A stretch of 39,197 nucleotides of DNA from JACCTH01 sp035281645. Lineage in GTDB: Bacteria; Actinomycetota; Acidimicrobiia; Spongiisociales; ZC4RG35. Positions within the stretch are counted from its first letter, which is position 1. Every line of letters starts with the position of its first letter. The stretch covers positions 1-39,197 of the forward strand of contig DATEDN010000009.1 of NCBI GenBank assembly GCA_035281645.1. Reading direction: 5' to 3'. The translations under genes were made by a program, and so were the position numbers. The notes beneath the pieces were generated by a model. That model searched no databases. It was given only the letters and a program-made list of their open reading frames with translations, and was not told the DNA's origin. Of the stretch, positions 30,317 through 37,720 are shown piece by piece.

Positions 30317-32293
30317 GTGAGCAGACCGATTCGAAAGGTCCTCGTCGCCAATCGGGGCGAGATTGCCCGTCGCATCTTCCGCACTTGCCGGGCCATGGGA
30401 ATCGCCACCGTGGCGGTTTTTTCCGACGCCGATCGCCACTCGCCGTTCGTTGCCGATGCCGATGAAGGTTTTGCCCTCGGAGGCAACACTCCAGGAGAGT
30501 CCTATCTCGATCCGCAAAAGATGCTCGAGGCGGCCCGGGTGACCGGAGTCGATGCCATCCATCCCGGATATGGCTTTCTGGCCGAGAACGGCTCCTTTGC
30601 CACTCGGGTAGTGGAGGCCGGTCTCACCTGGATCGGCCCCACCCCCCGAGCGATCACGACCATGGGCAGCAAGCTCGAATCGAAGCGGCTCGTGGAAGGG
30701 GCGGGAGTACCGACGCTGCCCTCAGTCGCCTTGACCGGCGTGGACCAGGCTGGGATCTCCAAGGCAGGCGAAACGATCGGGTACCCCCTGCTGGTCAAGG
30801 CCTCGGCGGGGGGAGGTGGCAAAGGGATGAGAATCGTTCGCCGACCTCCAGATCTCGCTGAGGCGGTCGCATCGGCTGCCAGGGAGGCGGAGTCCGCGTT
30901 CGGAGACAGCACGGTCTTCATTGAGCGCTATCTAGACCGGCCCCGCCACATCGAGATTCAGGTGGTAGGCGATCGCCATGGTCAGGTAAGCGCCCTCTTC
31001 GAGCGGGAGTGCTCGATCCAAAGACGCCATCAGAAAATCGTCGAGGAGGCTCCCTCGCCGGCCCTCGACGAGCCAACCCGATCGCGGATGTGTGAGGCGG
31101 CCATAACTATCTGCAAGGCGGTTGAGTACGAATCAGCCGGCACCGTCGAGTTCCTCTTCGATGGAGGCGAGTTCTATTTCCTGGAAATGAACACTCGCCT
31201 GCAGGTGGAGCATCCGGTGACCGAGGAGATCTGTGGCGTCGACCTCGTCCGTTGGCAGATCCTGATTGCCGCCGGCGAACGGCTGGGGGAAGAAATCATG
31301 GAGCCGGTTCACATCGGCCATGCCATCGAGGCCAGGCTCTATGCCGAGGACCCCATGCGCGACTTCTTGCCGGTCACGGGGACGATGGACCGTTTCGAGT
31401 TCCCGGAGGTGCTCGGGCTCCGAGTCGAGCCGGGAGTCGAGTCTGGCTCGGTCATCAGTCCGTTTTACGACCCATTGATCGCCAAAGTCATCGCCTGGGC
31501 GGAGACCCGAGACGAGGCAGCCTCGCTATTGGCCCGGACCCTCCAAACGGCCCGGATCCATGGACCGACCAACAACCGCGACCTCCTGGTCCGCATCCTC
31601 CGGCATCCGGAATTCCTCGACGGGCAGACCGACACCGATTTTCTGGATCGCAACCCGCCGGCAGAGCTCGGGGTCCCCCTACCCACCCGGGAAGAGTGCG
31701 AGCTAGGGGCGGTGGCCGCGGCTTTGGCCGCCGCCTCGGCCCGTCGGGATCACGCTGCGCTGCTCCCAGCCCTTCCTTCCGGCTGGCGGAACAATCCCTC
31801 GCAGTTACAAGCCGTCACTTTTGCCCAGGGGGACCAAGAGATCCGTACCAGGTACCGGTATGAGGATGAAAGGGTGACGGTCGAGGTCGACGGTCGCCCC
31901 CTACCCGGAATCGAGGTTCACGAGGTGAACGAGGACCTCGTGGGCCTCTTGGTCAACGGTCACCTGCGCCGATTCGCGGTCCATCGGGTGGGAGACGTTG
32001 TTCACGTCGATGGACCGACCGGCTACGTGAGGTTGCGGGAGATCCCGCGTTTTCCCGAATCGTCCATCGACGAAGAAGCGGGCTCACTCCATGCCCCGAT
32101 GCCAGGCAGGGTGATCAAGGTGCTGGTGGTTGAGGGCGAGACCGTCGCCGAAGGACAAGCCCTGTTGGTATTGGAAGCGATGAAGATGGAGCACAGCCTG
32201 CGAGCCCCCCACGCTGGGATTGTGAGAGACATCCGAGCCGGCGAGGGAGAGCAAGTGGCGGCGGACCAGGTGCTGGTGGTCGTCGAGGCCTAG
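30317..32293 (+). CDS. Acyl-CoA carboxylase alpha subunit (biotin carboxylase + BCCP)
   Basis: 658 residues. The N-terminal biotin carboxylase domain opens RPIRKVLVANRGEIARRIFRTCR, has ASAGGGGKGMRIV as the ATP-grasp Gly-rich loop, ERECSIQRRHQK and FLEMNTRLQVEHPVTE. A BT-like linker follows, and the biotinyl domain near the C-terminus contains VLEAMKMEHSL with the biotinylated Lys623. GTG at 30317 gives the standard N-terminus, 19 bp after the SLH stop; there is no strong Shine-Dalgarno. It pairs with the carboxyltransferase at 24884-26482 to carboxylate propionyl-, methylcrotonyl- or related acyl-CoA. The gene ends at a CTAG shared with the convergent regulator's stop. Confidence 0.95.
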   Translation: MSRPIRKVLVANRGEIARRIFRTCRAMGIATVAVFSDADRHSPFVADADEGFALGGNTPGESYLDPQKMLEAARVTGVDAIHPGYGFLAENGSFATRVVEAGLTWIGPTPRAITTMGSKLESKRLVEGAGVPTLPSVALTGVDQAGISKAGETIGYPLLVKASAGGGGKGMRIVRRPPDLAEAVASAAREAESAFGDSTVFIERYLDRPRHIEIQVVGDRHGQVSALFERECSIQRRHQKIVEEAPSPALDEPTRSRMCEAAITICKAVEYESAGTVEFLFDGGEFYFLEMNTRLQVEHPVTEEICGVDLVRWQILIAAGERLGEEIMEPVHIGHAIEARLYAEDPMRDFLPVTGTMDRFEFPEVLGLRVEPGVESGSVISPFYDPLIAKVIAWAETRDEAASLLARTLQTARIHGPTNNRDLLVRILRHPEFLDGQTDTDFLDRNPPAELGVPLPTREECELGAVAAALAAASARRDHAALLPALPSGWRNNPSQLQAVTFAQGDQEIRTRYRYEDERVTVEVDGRPLPGIEVHEVNEDLVGLLVNGHLRRFAVHRVGDVVHVDGPTGYVRLREIPRFPESSIDEEAGSLHAPMPGRVIKVLVVEGETVAEGQALLVLEAMKMEHSLRAPHAGIVRDIRAGEGEQVAADQVLVVVEA

Positions 32294-33057
32294 TTCGCTC
32301 TCCCCGCCACCAGCGGGCGACCGGTTTCGAGCAACGTTTTCAACCCTGACACGATCATCGGCAGGCCCCCCACGAAGTCTTCGTAAGCGCTCGTACCCGG
32401 GGTAAGGTCGTAAACCTCGACGGTGACCCGCGTCGTCCCGCTCACCTCTTCCACCAGCCAGACCATTCGCGCCGGCCCGGAAGATTCGATCTCCGGATCC
32501 CAGCGCGGCTGGAAGGACATCTCGAGCCGGTTGGGCGGATCGATGGCGATGACCTTGCCATCGGCGGCGACTGTGCGGTCGGGGTAGAGATAACGAAGGT
32601 CCGAGCCGGGGGACCAATCCGACTCGACCCGCGTGCCGTAGTAGTAGCGCTGGGTCTGCTCACCATCGACCAGCGCCTGCCATGCGTCGGCCACCTGGCA
32701 TCCGATGTACACCTGATAGATATGGACCGGGCCTGACATGGCGGGGGAACCTCCTTCGAGTTGAGCCTTGAGGCCGGCGAGAGCGCCGGCCCAGGGGGCG
32801 GTGTACTTGCTGATCCACCGGTCGTGAAGGCGGCGGATGGGAACGGGATTGAGGTAGTGATGCTTGTTGCGTCCGGACTTGCGGGTGACGACGAGACCCG
32901 CCTCCTCCAGGATTCGCAAGTGATTCATCACCCCGAACCGGGTCATCTGCGGCAAGTGTTGGCACAGCTCGCCAAGGGTTTGCCCGTCACGAGCGAACAA
33001 GCGATCAAGAAGCACCCGCCGACCGGAATCGTTGAGCGCTCGGAAGACCTCATCCAC
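32290..33057 (-). CDS. ArsR-type HTH fused to SRPBCC (AHSA1) domain
   Basis: About 255 residues. The N-terminal winged helix reads DEVFRALNDSGRRVLLDRLFARDGQTLGELCQHLP, then MTRFGVMNHLRILEEAGLVVTRKSGRNKHHYLNPVPIRRLHDRWISKY, with no obvious metal-binding Cys cluster. The C-terminal about 140 residues (HIYQVYIGCQVADAWQAL ... WSPGSDLRYLYPD ... LEMSFQPRW ... MVWLVEEVSGTTRVTVEVYDL) form an AHSA1-type ligand-binding START-like fold. So it is a one-component regulator that may sense a hydrophobic ligand. GTG at 33057 matches the common DEVFxAL start; a GTG at 33087 would place the palindrome inside the coding region. Confidence 0.88.
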   Translation of the reverse strand: MDEVFRALNDSGRRVLLDRLFARDGQTLGELCQHLPQMTRFGVMNHLRILEEAGLVVTRKSGRNKHHYLNPVPIRRLHDRWISKYTAPWAGALAGLKAQLEGGSPAMSGPVHIYQVYIGCQVADAWQALVDGEQTQRYYYGTRVESDWSPGSDLRYLYPDRTVAADGKVIAIDPPNRLEMSFQPRWDPEIESSGPARMVWLVEEVSGTTRVTVEVYDLTPGTSAYEDFVGGLPMIVSGLKTLLETGRPLVAGRAN

Positions 33058-33071
33058 TTCCGGGACAATAG

Positions 33072-33087
33072 GTGAGTATTTACTCAC
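33072..33087. promoter_or_regulatory. Palindromic operator, probable autoregulation
   Basis: GTGAGTA, 2-bp centre TT, then TACTCAC: a perfect 7+2+7 inverted repeat 15 bp upstream of the preferred start of the ArsR-SRPBCC gene. ArsR-family dimers bind such dyads near their own promoters. The assignment is by position. Confidence 0.65.
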
Positions 33088-33094
33088 ATGTCAA

Positions 33095-33751
33095 CTAGCT
33101 GGTTTGCACCACCCGAACGTCGCTGTAGCCGAGTCCCAAGAGAAAGTTGGTGAGGACTTCGGCGGCGTTGGCCTCCGCCTCCTCGATGATGCCCGAGACC
33201 CGCGCTTGCTCGACCAGTACGTCTTCTGCCACTTGCCGAGCATCGGTCTCGAGGCGGGGATCGCCCTGGCGGAAGACTCCGGTCGAACGGTCAAGCACCT
33301 GCGTGGCCTCGTTGTCGACCGCCACGTATTGAATGTCGGCCGCCGGCATGCGTACCACCACCTCGCCGGTCTCGAGGTTGACATCGAATGAGGCCGCGTC
33401 GAGCTCGGAGAGATCGACGCCCGCTCCGATCCGCGCCACCGCCAACAGCGTCAGTGAATCGCCTGTCGCCCAGTTGAGGATCCCTGAGTTGGTGCCCTTC
33501 TCGACGACGGTGTACTCGACGTACTCGACCGTGGTGAGGTTGGCCAGTTCACGTATCGACCGGATGACCACCGGTCCGACTTCCTCGAACGGCTCTCCCT
33601 CAAAGGCGCTGGAGATGTCGTCGACCGTGGGGATGCGGTCGACGATGGCTCGTACGGCCAGGAAGCCTGCCAGTAACAGGAGAACGGTCATGGCCACCAG
33701 CGCGTAGGGCCACCGCGAAGCCTGCCTGACGATGGTGGGGCGCTCGTCCAT
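33095..33751 (-). CDS. DUF4230 family membrane-anchored protein
   Basis: 218 residues. One N-terminal TM helix (ALVAMTVLLLLAGFLAVRAIV) is followed by an extracytoplasmic domain with LANLTTVEYVEYTVVEKGT, TLLAVARIGAGVDLSEL and VNLETGEVVVRMPAADIQYVAVD. This is the pattern of DUF4230, a family of unknown role with similarity to band-7/stomatin-like extracytoplasmic modules. ATG at 33751 gives a short cytoplasmic tail then the TM segment. It lies upstream of the regulator on the same strand with only the operator between them, so read-through into the regulator is possible. Confidence 0.75.
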   Translation of the reverse strand: MDERPTIVRQASRWPYALVAMTVLLLLAGFLAVRAIVDRIPTVDDISSAFEGEPFEEVGPVVIRSIRELANLTTVEYVEYTVVEKGTNSGILNWATGDSLTLLAVARIGAGVDLSELDAASFDVNLETGEVVVRMPAADIQYVAVDNEATQVLDRSTGVFRQGDPRLETDARQVAEDVLVEQARVSGIIEEAEANAAEVLTNFLLGLGYSDVRVVQTS

Positions 33752-33789
33752 CCGATCAAGGTACCCCACACGAATAGTGTTGTCGGCGG

Positions 33790-34662
33790 ATGCAGGATCG
33801 AATTGGGTTCGTGGGACTGGGGATCATGGGTCGGGGGATGGTCACCAACCTGGCGACCAAGGGGTATCGCCCGATGGTTTGGAATCGGACTCCGGGCAAA
33901 GCCGAGGGCCTCAACGTCGATGAGGCTGACGGTCTGGCTTCTCTCGCTAAAGGCAGCGACGTCATCGTGATCTGCGTTTCGGACACCCCCGATGTGGTGG
34001 AAGTCGTCTCGGGACTAAAGGATGGACTCGGCGAGGGACACCTGATAATCGACCACTCCACCATTTCCCCGCTCGAGACTCGGAGGCTGGCGCTGGAACT
34101 CGTCGAGAGAAAAGTCGATTGGCTCGACGCGCCGGTCAGCGGTGGGTCCGAGGGGGCCGAACAAGGAACACTGACCACCATGGTCGGTGGCAGCGCCGCC
34201 GACCTAAAGAGGGCTCGCCCGATACTCGAGTGCTATTCGACCACCATCACCCACCTGGGCCCGGTGGGAAGCGGACAGCTCGCCAAGCTCGTCAATCAAA
34301 TCCTGGTGGTTGGCAATCAGCTCGCCGCCTCAGAGGCGCTCCTCTTCGCTGAGGCGGCGGGGCTCGATTTGGCGCGCACTCTCGATGCCGTCAAAGGCGG
34401 GGCGGCCGGATCGTGGATGCTGGCCAATCGCGGTCCGCAGATGATCACCGATAACTGGGAGCCGGGATTCACCATCGATCTCCAGCAGAAGGATCTGCGC
34501 TTGGTTCTCGATACCGCCGACGAGATCGGCGCCCCTCTTCCGGGAACGGCGCTCATCTTCCAGCTCTACCGGGCCTTGCAGCAGTCCGGGCTGGGACATG
34601 AGGGCAATCACGCTCTCATCAAGGCCCTCCGTCAACTAGCCGGCGACACCTTCCGTGCGTGA
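33790..34662 (+). CDS. Beta-hydroxyacid dehydrogenase (3-hydroxyisobutyrate-like)
   Basis: 290 residues. The N-terminal RIGFVGLGIMGRGMVTNLATKGY binds NAD(P). DAPVSGGSEGAEQGTLTTMVGG supplies the substrate-binding GG segment, and Lys166 in GQLAKLVNQ is the catalytic lysine of the 3-hydroxyisobutyrate/tartronate semialdehyde reductase family. It would interconvert a beta-hydroxyacid and its semialdehyde, making it a natural partner of mmsA (23 kb away), although other substrates are possible. ATG at 33790 has TAGTGT (33775-33780) 9 nt upstream as a candidate -10. The stop overlaps the next gene by 8 bp. Confidence 0.9.
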   Translation: MQDRIGFVGLGIMGRGMVTNLATKGYRPMVWNRTPGKAEGLNVDEADGLASLAKGSDVIVICVSDTPDVVEVVSGLKDGLGEGHLIIDHSTISPLETRRLALELVERKVDWLDAPVSGGSEGAEQGTLTTMVGGSAADLKRARPILECYSTTITHLGPVGSGQLAKLVNQILVVGNQLAASEALLFAEAAGLDLARTLDAVKGGAAGSWMLANRGPQMITDNWEPGFTIDLQQKDLRLVLDTADEIGAPLPGTALIFQLYRALQQSGLGHEGNHALIKALRQLAGDTFRA

Positions 34663-35431
34663 GGTCCTTCTTGATCTGGTAGCCGAGCAGGACGATCTCG
34701 ATCGGCTGGTGGCGGGATTGCGAGCGGAACAATGGGACCTACCAACTCCCGCCGAACCCTGGTCGATTCGCGACACCATTTCCCACCTGGCCTTCTTCGA
34801 TGAGCGCCAGACGCAGGCGATTCTCGACCCGGAAGGTTTCGCCCGTGAAGTCAATCAGCGTCTCACCGGCGACTACGACCAATACATGGCGATCGGTCTC
34901 GAACATGGCCGCTCGGTGGAGCCGCCGGAAGTCCTCGAGTGGTGGCGGAGGGCACGGGCCGAGGAGCTCACCGCGCTGTGGACGATGGCGCCCGAACAGC
35001 AACTCCCCTGGTATGGGCCTCCAATGAAGGCGCGGTCGGCGGCGACCGCCCGGCTGATGGAAACCTGGGCCCACGGTCATGACGTCGCTCAGGCCCTTTC
35101 GCTTGAAAGGCCTCCGACCGACCGCCTATTTCACATCGCCGAGCTCGGGGTGAAGACTTTCTCGTGGAGCTTTATCAATCGAGGTTTCGAGGTTCCGCCC
35201 CAACGCGTCCGGGTGACCCTGAGCGGACCGGCGGGGAACACCAGGGTTTGGAATGCGGAGGCGAATGAATCGATCACCGGACCGGTTGCCGACTTTTGCC
35301 TGGTGGTCGCCCAGCGCATCAACTATCGCGACACCGACCTGAAAATCGAAGGCGAGACCGCTCGCCACTGGATGGAGATTGCTCAGGTATTCGCCGGACC
35401 CCCGGGTCCGGGAAGACCCGCCGCCTCCTGA
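34655..35431 (+). CDS. Mycothiol-dependent isomerase-like (DinB superfamily, TIGR03084-type) protein
   Basis: 258-residue helical bundle. EVLLDLVAEQDDLDRLVAGLRAEQWDLPTPAEPWSIRDTISHLAFFDERQ is the standard start of the mycothiol-dependent maleylpyruvate isomerase N-terminal domain; His in SHLAFFDE and the later TWAHGHDVAQAL give the three-His metal site. The C-terminal part (FEVPPQRVRVTLSGPAG ... ITGPVADFCLVVAQRINYRDTDLKIEG) corresponds to the C-terminal domain of the same family. GTG at 34655 overlaps the upstream stop. Its presence implies mycothiol, which is restricted to actinobacteria. The substrate is unknown. The 3' end overlaps the convergent membrane gene by 49 bp. Confidence 0.85.
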   Translation: MREVLLDLVAEQDDLDRLVAGLRAEQWDLPTPAEPWSIRDTISHLAFFDERQTQAILDPEGFAREVNQRLTGDYDQYMAIGLEHGRSVEPPEVLEWWRRARAEELTALWTMAPEQQLPWYGPPMKARSAATARLMETWAHGHDVAQALSLERPPTDRLFHIAELGVKTFSWSFINRGFEVPPQRVRVTLSGPAGNTRVWNAEANESITGPVADFCLVVAQRINYRDTDLKIEGETARHWMEIAQVFAGPPGPGRPAAS

Positions 35432-36348
35432 GTGGTTTCTTTCAAGAACGAGGATCCTCCCGCCACCAGGCCAGCGATCAAGGGGATCCAGTAAGACACA
35501 ATCCGGTAAATCAGCACCGGGGCCAGCGAGATCTCGGCGTCGAAGCCAAAAGCAGCGAGCGCGCCCACCAGGCCGGCCTCGGCAAACCCCACTCCCCCGG
35601 GAGTCCCGGGAAGGCCGCCGGCCAGTTGGCCCACTCCGAAAGCGGCAGCGGTCTGCATAGGGGTCAGGTGGAGGCCGAAGGCCTGCATTACTAAGAAAAG
35701 GGCGAACGCCTCGAGAGCCAGCCTCGACCAGAGGAGAAATTGCGAGCGACCGTCAGGAATGTGGCTTTCCGTGGGGGGACCGAGACGATCGCGAAACCGG
35801 GGGGGAAGGCGGGTGGCCAGCAGGCCGATCAGCCGGGTGCCGAACAACAAGAGCAGGCCGATCGTGATGGCGATGATTCCCAAAACCCAGGTCCCGGCTT
35901 CGAGCGATTCATAGAGGCCGCGGTTTATCACCCACAGCAACGCAAACCCGGTCCCCAGCAAAAGCCCGGCGTAGTTGAGGACGGTGGCGCGCACGGCCGC
36001 ACCTCCGGAAGCGCGGGCCTCCTTCCGCACCATCCACGACATCGCCACTGGCGTGACCGCACCGCCCGCCGGGATCAACCGAGCCACACCGGCGCCGACC
36101 AACGCTGCTTTCACTGCCGTGCTGGGCTGGAGGTGGCCTCCGGTCTCGACGACCCCGTGAAGGAACTGGAGCCCGAAGACCCAGAGGGCGGCGAGCTGGC
36201 CGGCCGCGGCCACGAGCAAGAGGATGCTGGAAAGGATGCCAAAAGGAGGAATGTCGAGGTTGGTCAGCGTCAGTACGAGGGCAGTCGCATACACCAGGGC
36301 GGTGACTGCGGCGATGGCAAAAATGGCGCGGCGGCTAAGACGCCGCAT
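35383..36348 (-). CDS. UPF0104 / lysylphosphatidylglycerol synthase TM-region-like membrane protein
   Basis: 321-residue polytopic protein with about eight hydrophobic segments. ARLIPAGGAVTPVAMSWMVRKE and GVGQLAGGLPGTPGGVGFAEAGLVGALAAFG are the conserved loops of the UPF0104/AglD-MprF flippase-like family; PxGxGGxGFAEAGLVG is diagnostic. ATG at 36348 overlaps the plsY stop (TAATG), so it is coupled to a lipid-synthesis gene. There is no synthase domain, so it is the membrane domain alone, probably a lipid flippase-like protein. The C-terminus (PGPGGPANT) lies in the overlap with the convergent gene. Confidence 0.88.
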   Translation of the reverse strand: MRRLSRRAIFAIAAVTALVYATALVLTLTNLDIPPFGILSSILLLVAAAGQLAALWVFGLQFLHGVVETGGHLQPSTAVKAALVGAGVARLIPAGGAVTPVAMSWMVRKEARASGGAAVRATVLNYAGLLLGTGFALLWVINRGLYESLEAGTWVLGIIAITIGLLLLFGTRLIGLLATRLPPRFRDRLGPPTESHIPDGRSQFLLWSRLALEAFALFLVMQAFGLHLTPMQTAAAFGVGQLAGGLPGTPGGVGFAEAGLVGALAAFGFDAEISLAPVLIYRIVSYWIPLIAGLVAGGSSFLKETTQEAAGLPGPGGPANT

Positions 36349-36989
36349 TAGAAGCGAACCGGCTCCGTGGCTCTCGAGAGATGCTGCCCGTCGGTATCGA
36401 AGACTGCTCGGTGAAGTGCGGCCCGCAGGCCTGGCAACCGACCGGGGTTGCCCTGCATCCGGCGACCGACCATGAGCAGGCTCAAGCCCAGACAGCCAAG
36501 AACCGAAGCCGCAGGTCGTTGAAAGATCACGGCGAGAACCGGCAGCGAGGCCCAGCCCAAGAACCCGCACAGTCCGCCGCCGAACTTCCACCCCGCTACC
36601 GCCCAGCCCCCCGGCCAGACGATCAACGACGGATCGATTCCCAACAGGACCCCCGCCGACGGCGCCAACCCGCGTCCCGAGCGGCCCCGCATGAAGATCG
36701 ACCAGTTGTGTCCGATGACGATGGCCAGTCCCGAAACAGCCACCAGAGCCGGCCCCAGCAACTGCTCACGCATCAACACCACAGGTATCAGGGCCTTGAA
36801 GCCGTCGAGAATGGCAGCCGCAAATCCCGCCTTCAGCCCCGCCACCCGGGTCAGGTTGCCGGCGCCGACGTTGCCGCTACCTACTTTGCGAAGGTCGACG
36901 CCCAACGCTCTTCCGATCAGGAATGCAAACGGCAGCGCCCCCAGCAGATAAGCAATGATGGGTGTGAGCCAAATGACCGGGTGAGTCAT
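36348..36989 (-). CDS. plsY: Glycerol-3-phosphate acyltransferase PlsY
   Basis: 213-residue integral membrane enzyme acylating glycerol-3-phosphate with acyl-phosphate, the first step of phospholipid synthesis. Motif 1 is KVGSGNVGAGNLTR, motif 2 lies in IGHNWSIFMRGRSGRGLAPS, and motif 3 is MQGNPGRLPG. Five or so TM segments are predicted. Motif 2 has GRSGRG in place of the usual GGKGVA, seen also in divergent actinobacterial members. ATG at 36989 overlaps the hydrolase stop as ATGA. If the chromosome has another plsY, this may be a secondary copy. Confidence 0.87.
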   Translation of the reverse strand: MTHPVIWLTPIIAYLLGALPFAFLIGRALGVDLRKVGSGNVGAGNLTRVAGLKAGFAAAILDGFKALIPVVLMREQLLGPALVAVSGLAIVIGHNWSIFMRGRSGRGLAPSAGVLLGIDPSLIVWPGGWAVAGWKFGGGLCGFLGWASLPVLAVIFQRPAASVLGCLGLSLLMVGRRMQGNPGRLPGLRAALHRAVFDTDGQHLSRATEPVRF

Positions 36990-37720
36990 GCCGGGCGAAA
37001 ACTTAACAGCAGGAAGCTCGCCAGAAGCCTTCGAACCTCGTTGGGTGCCTCGGTCACCATCATGTGACCCGCCCCCGGTATCACTTCGAGTCGGGATGCA
37101 TCAATCGCCGCCGCCAGCCGCCGCACTGAGTTGAGAGACACCATGCGATCGAGCTCTCCGGCGATGATCAAAGCTGGAACTCTGACGCTGGCGGCCGCCT
37201 CCGCTCCACGCTCGTAAGCCCCGGTGGCGCGGAGATCGATCCCGAGGTTGCCAAGCTCTGATTCGAGGAGTCGTCCGCTGACGATGGCGGGGGCGATACC
37301 GGGATCGGGATGCCCGCCCAGCCGCCCGATCGGGTCATAGGACCACCCGATAATCATCGACACTGCCTTAGCGAGGCGGTTGTCGGCCGCAGCTTGTAAC
37401 TCGGGATTGACCTCGATCGAGGTGGAGGTACCGGTTAAGACCAGACGCCCCACCAGATCCGGGCGAACCCGCGCCAGCTCGAGGGCGATGAGACCACCCA
37501 TGCTGTGGCCGACTACCGCAGCCGACCGATCAAACTGCTGTGCCGTCCACTGAGCCATCTCCTCGACGCTCTCGAGAGGCTGGTGTTGATCCTCGCCGTG
37601 CCCGGGAAGATCGGGGGCGAGAACTTGGAGCCCACGGCTTCGCAGCCAACGCGCTTGGTATCGCCACCTGGTGCGGTTCTCGCCCGCACCGTGGATGAGG
37701 ACTACTAGCCCCGACTCGAT
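36986..37720 (-). CDS. Alpha/beta hydrolase (start codon uncertain)
   Basis: About 244 residues. GLVVLIHGAGENRTRW gives the oxyanion HG motif. LAPDLPGHG, the nucleophile elbow AAVVGHSMGGLIA (Ser), the acidic GELDRM and the catalytic His in GAGHMMV complete the fold. Family similarity continues upstream of the first ATG (37558) in the same frame, but that stretch has no ATG, GTG or TTG; an in-frame TGA lies further upstream. The best candidate is ATC at 37720, preceded by GGGGG about 5 nt away and overlapping the metY stop by 16 bp. The alternative is that the annotated gene starts at ATG 37558 and lacks its first strand, or that a sequence error hides the start. Substrate unknown. Confidence 0.7.
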   Translation of the reverse strand: MESGLVVLIHGAGENRTRWRYQARWLRSRGLQVLAPDLPGHGEDQHQPLESVEEMAQWTAQQFDRSAAVVGHSMGGLIALELARVRPDLVGRLVLTGTSTSIEVNPELQAAADNRLAKAVSMIIGWSYDPIGRLGGHPDPGIAPAIVSGRLLESELGNLGIDLRATGAYERGAEAAASVRVPALIIAGELDRMVSLNSVRRLAAAIDASRLEVIPGAGHMMVTEAPNEVRRLLASFLLLSFRPA

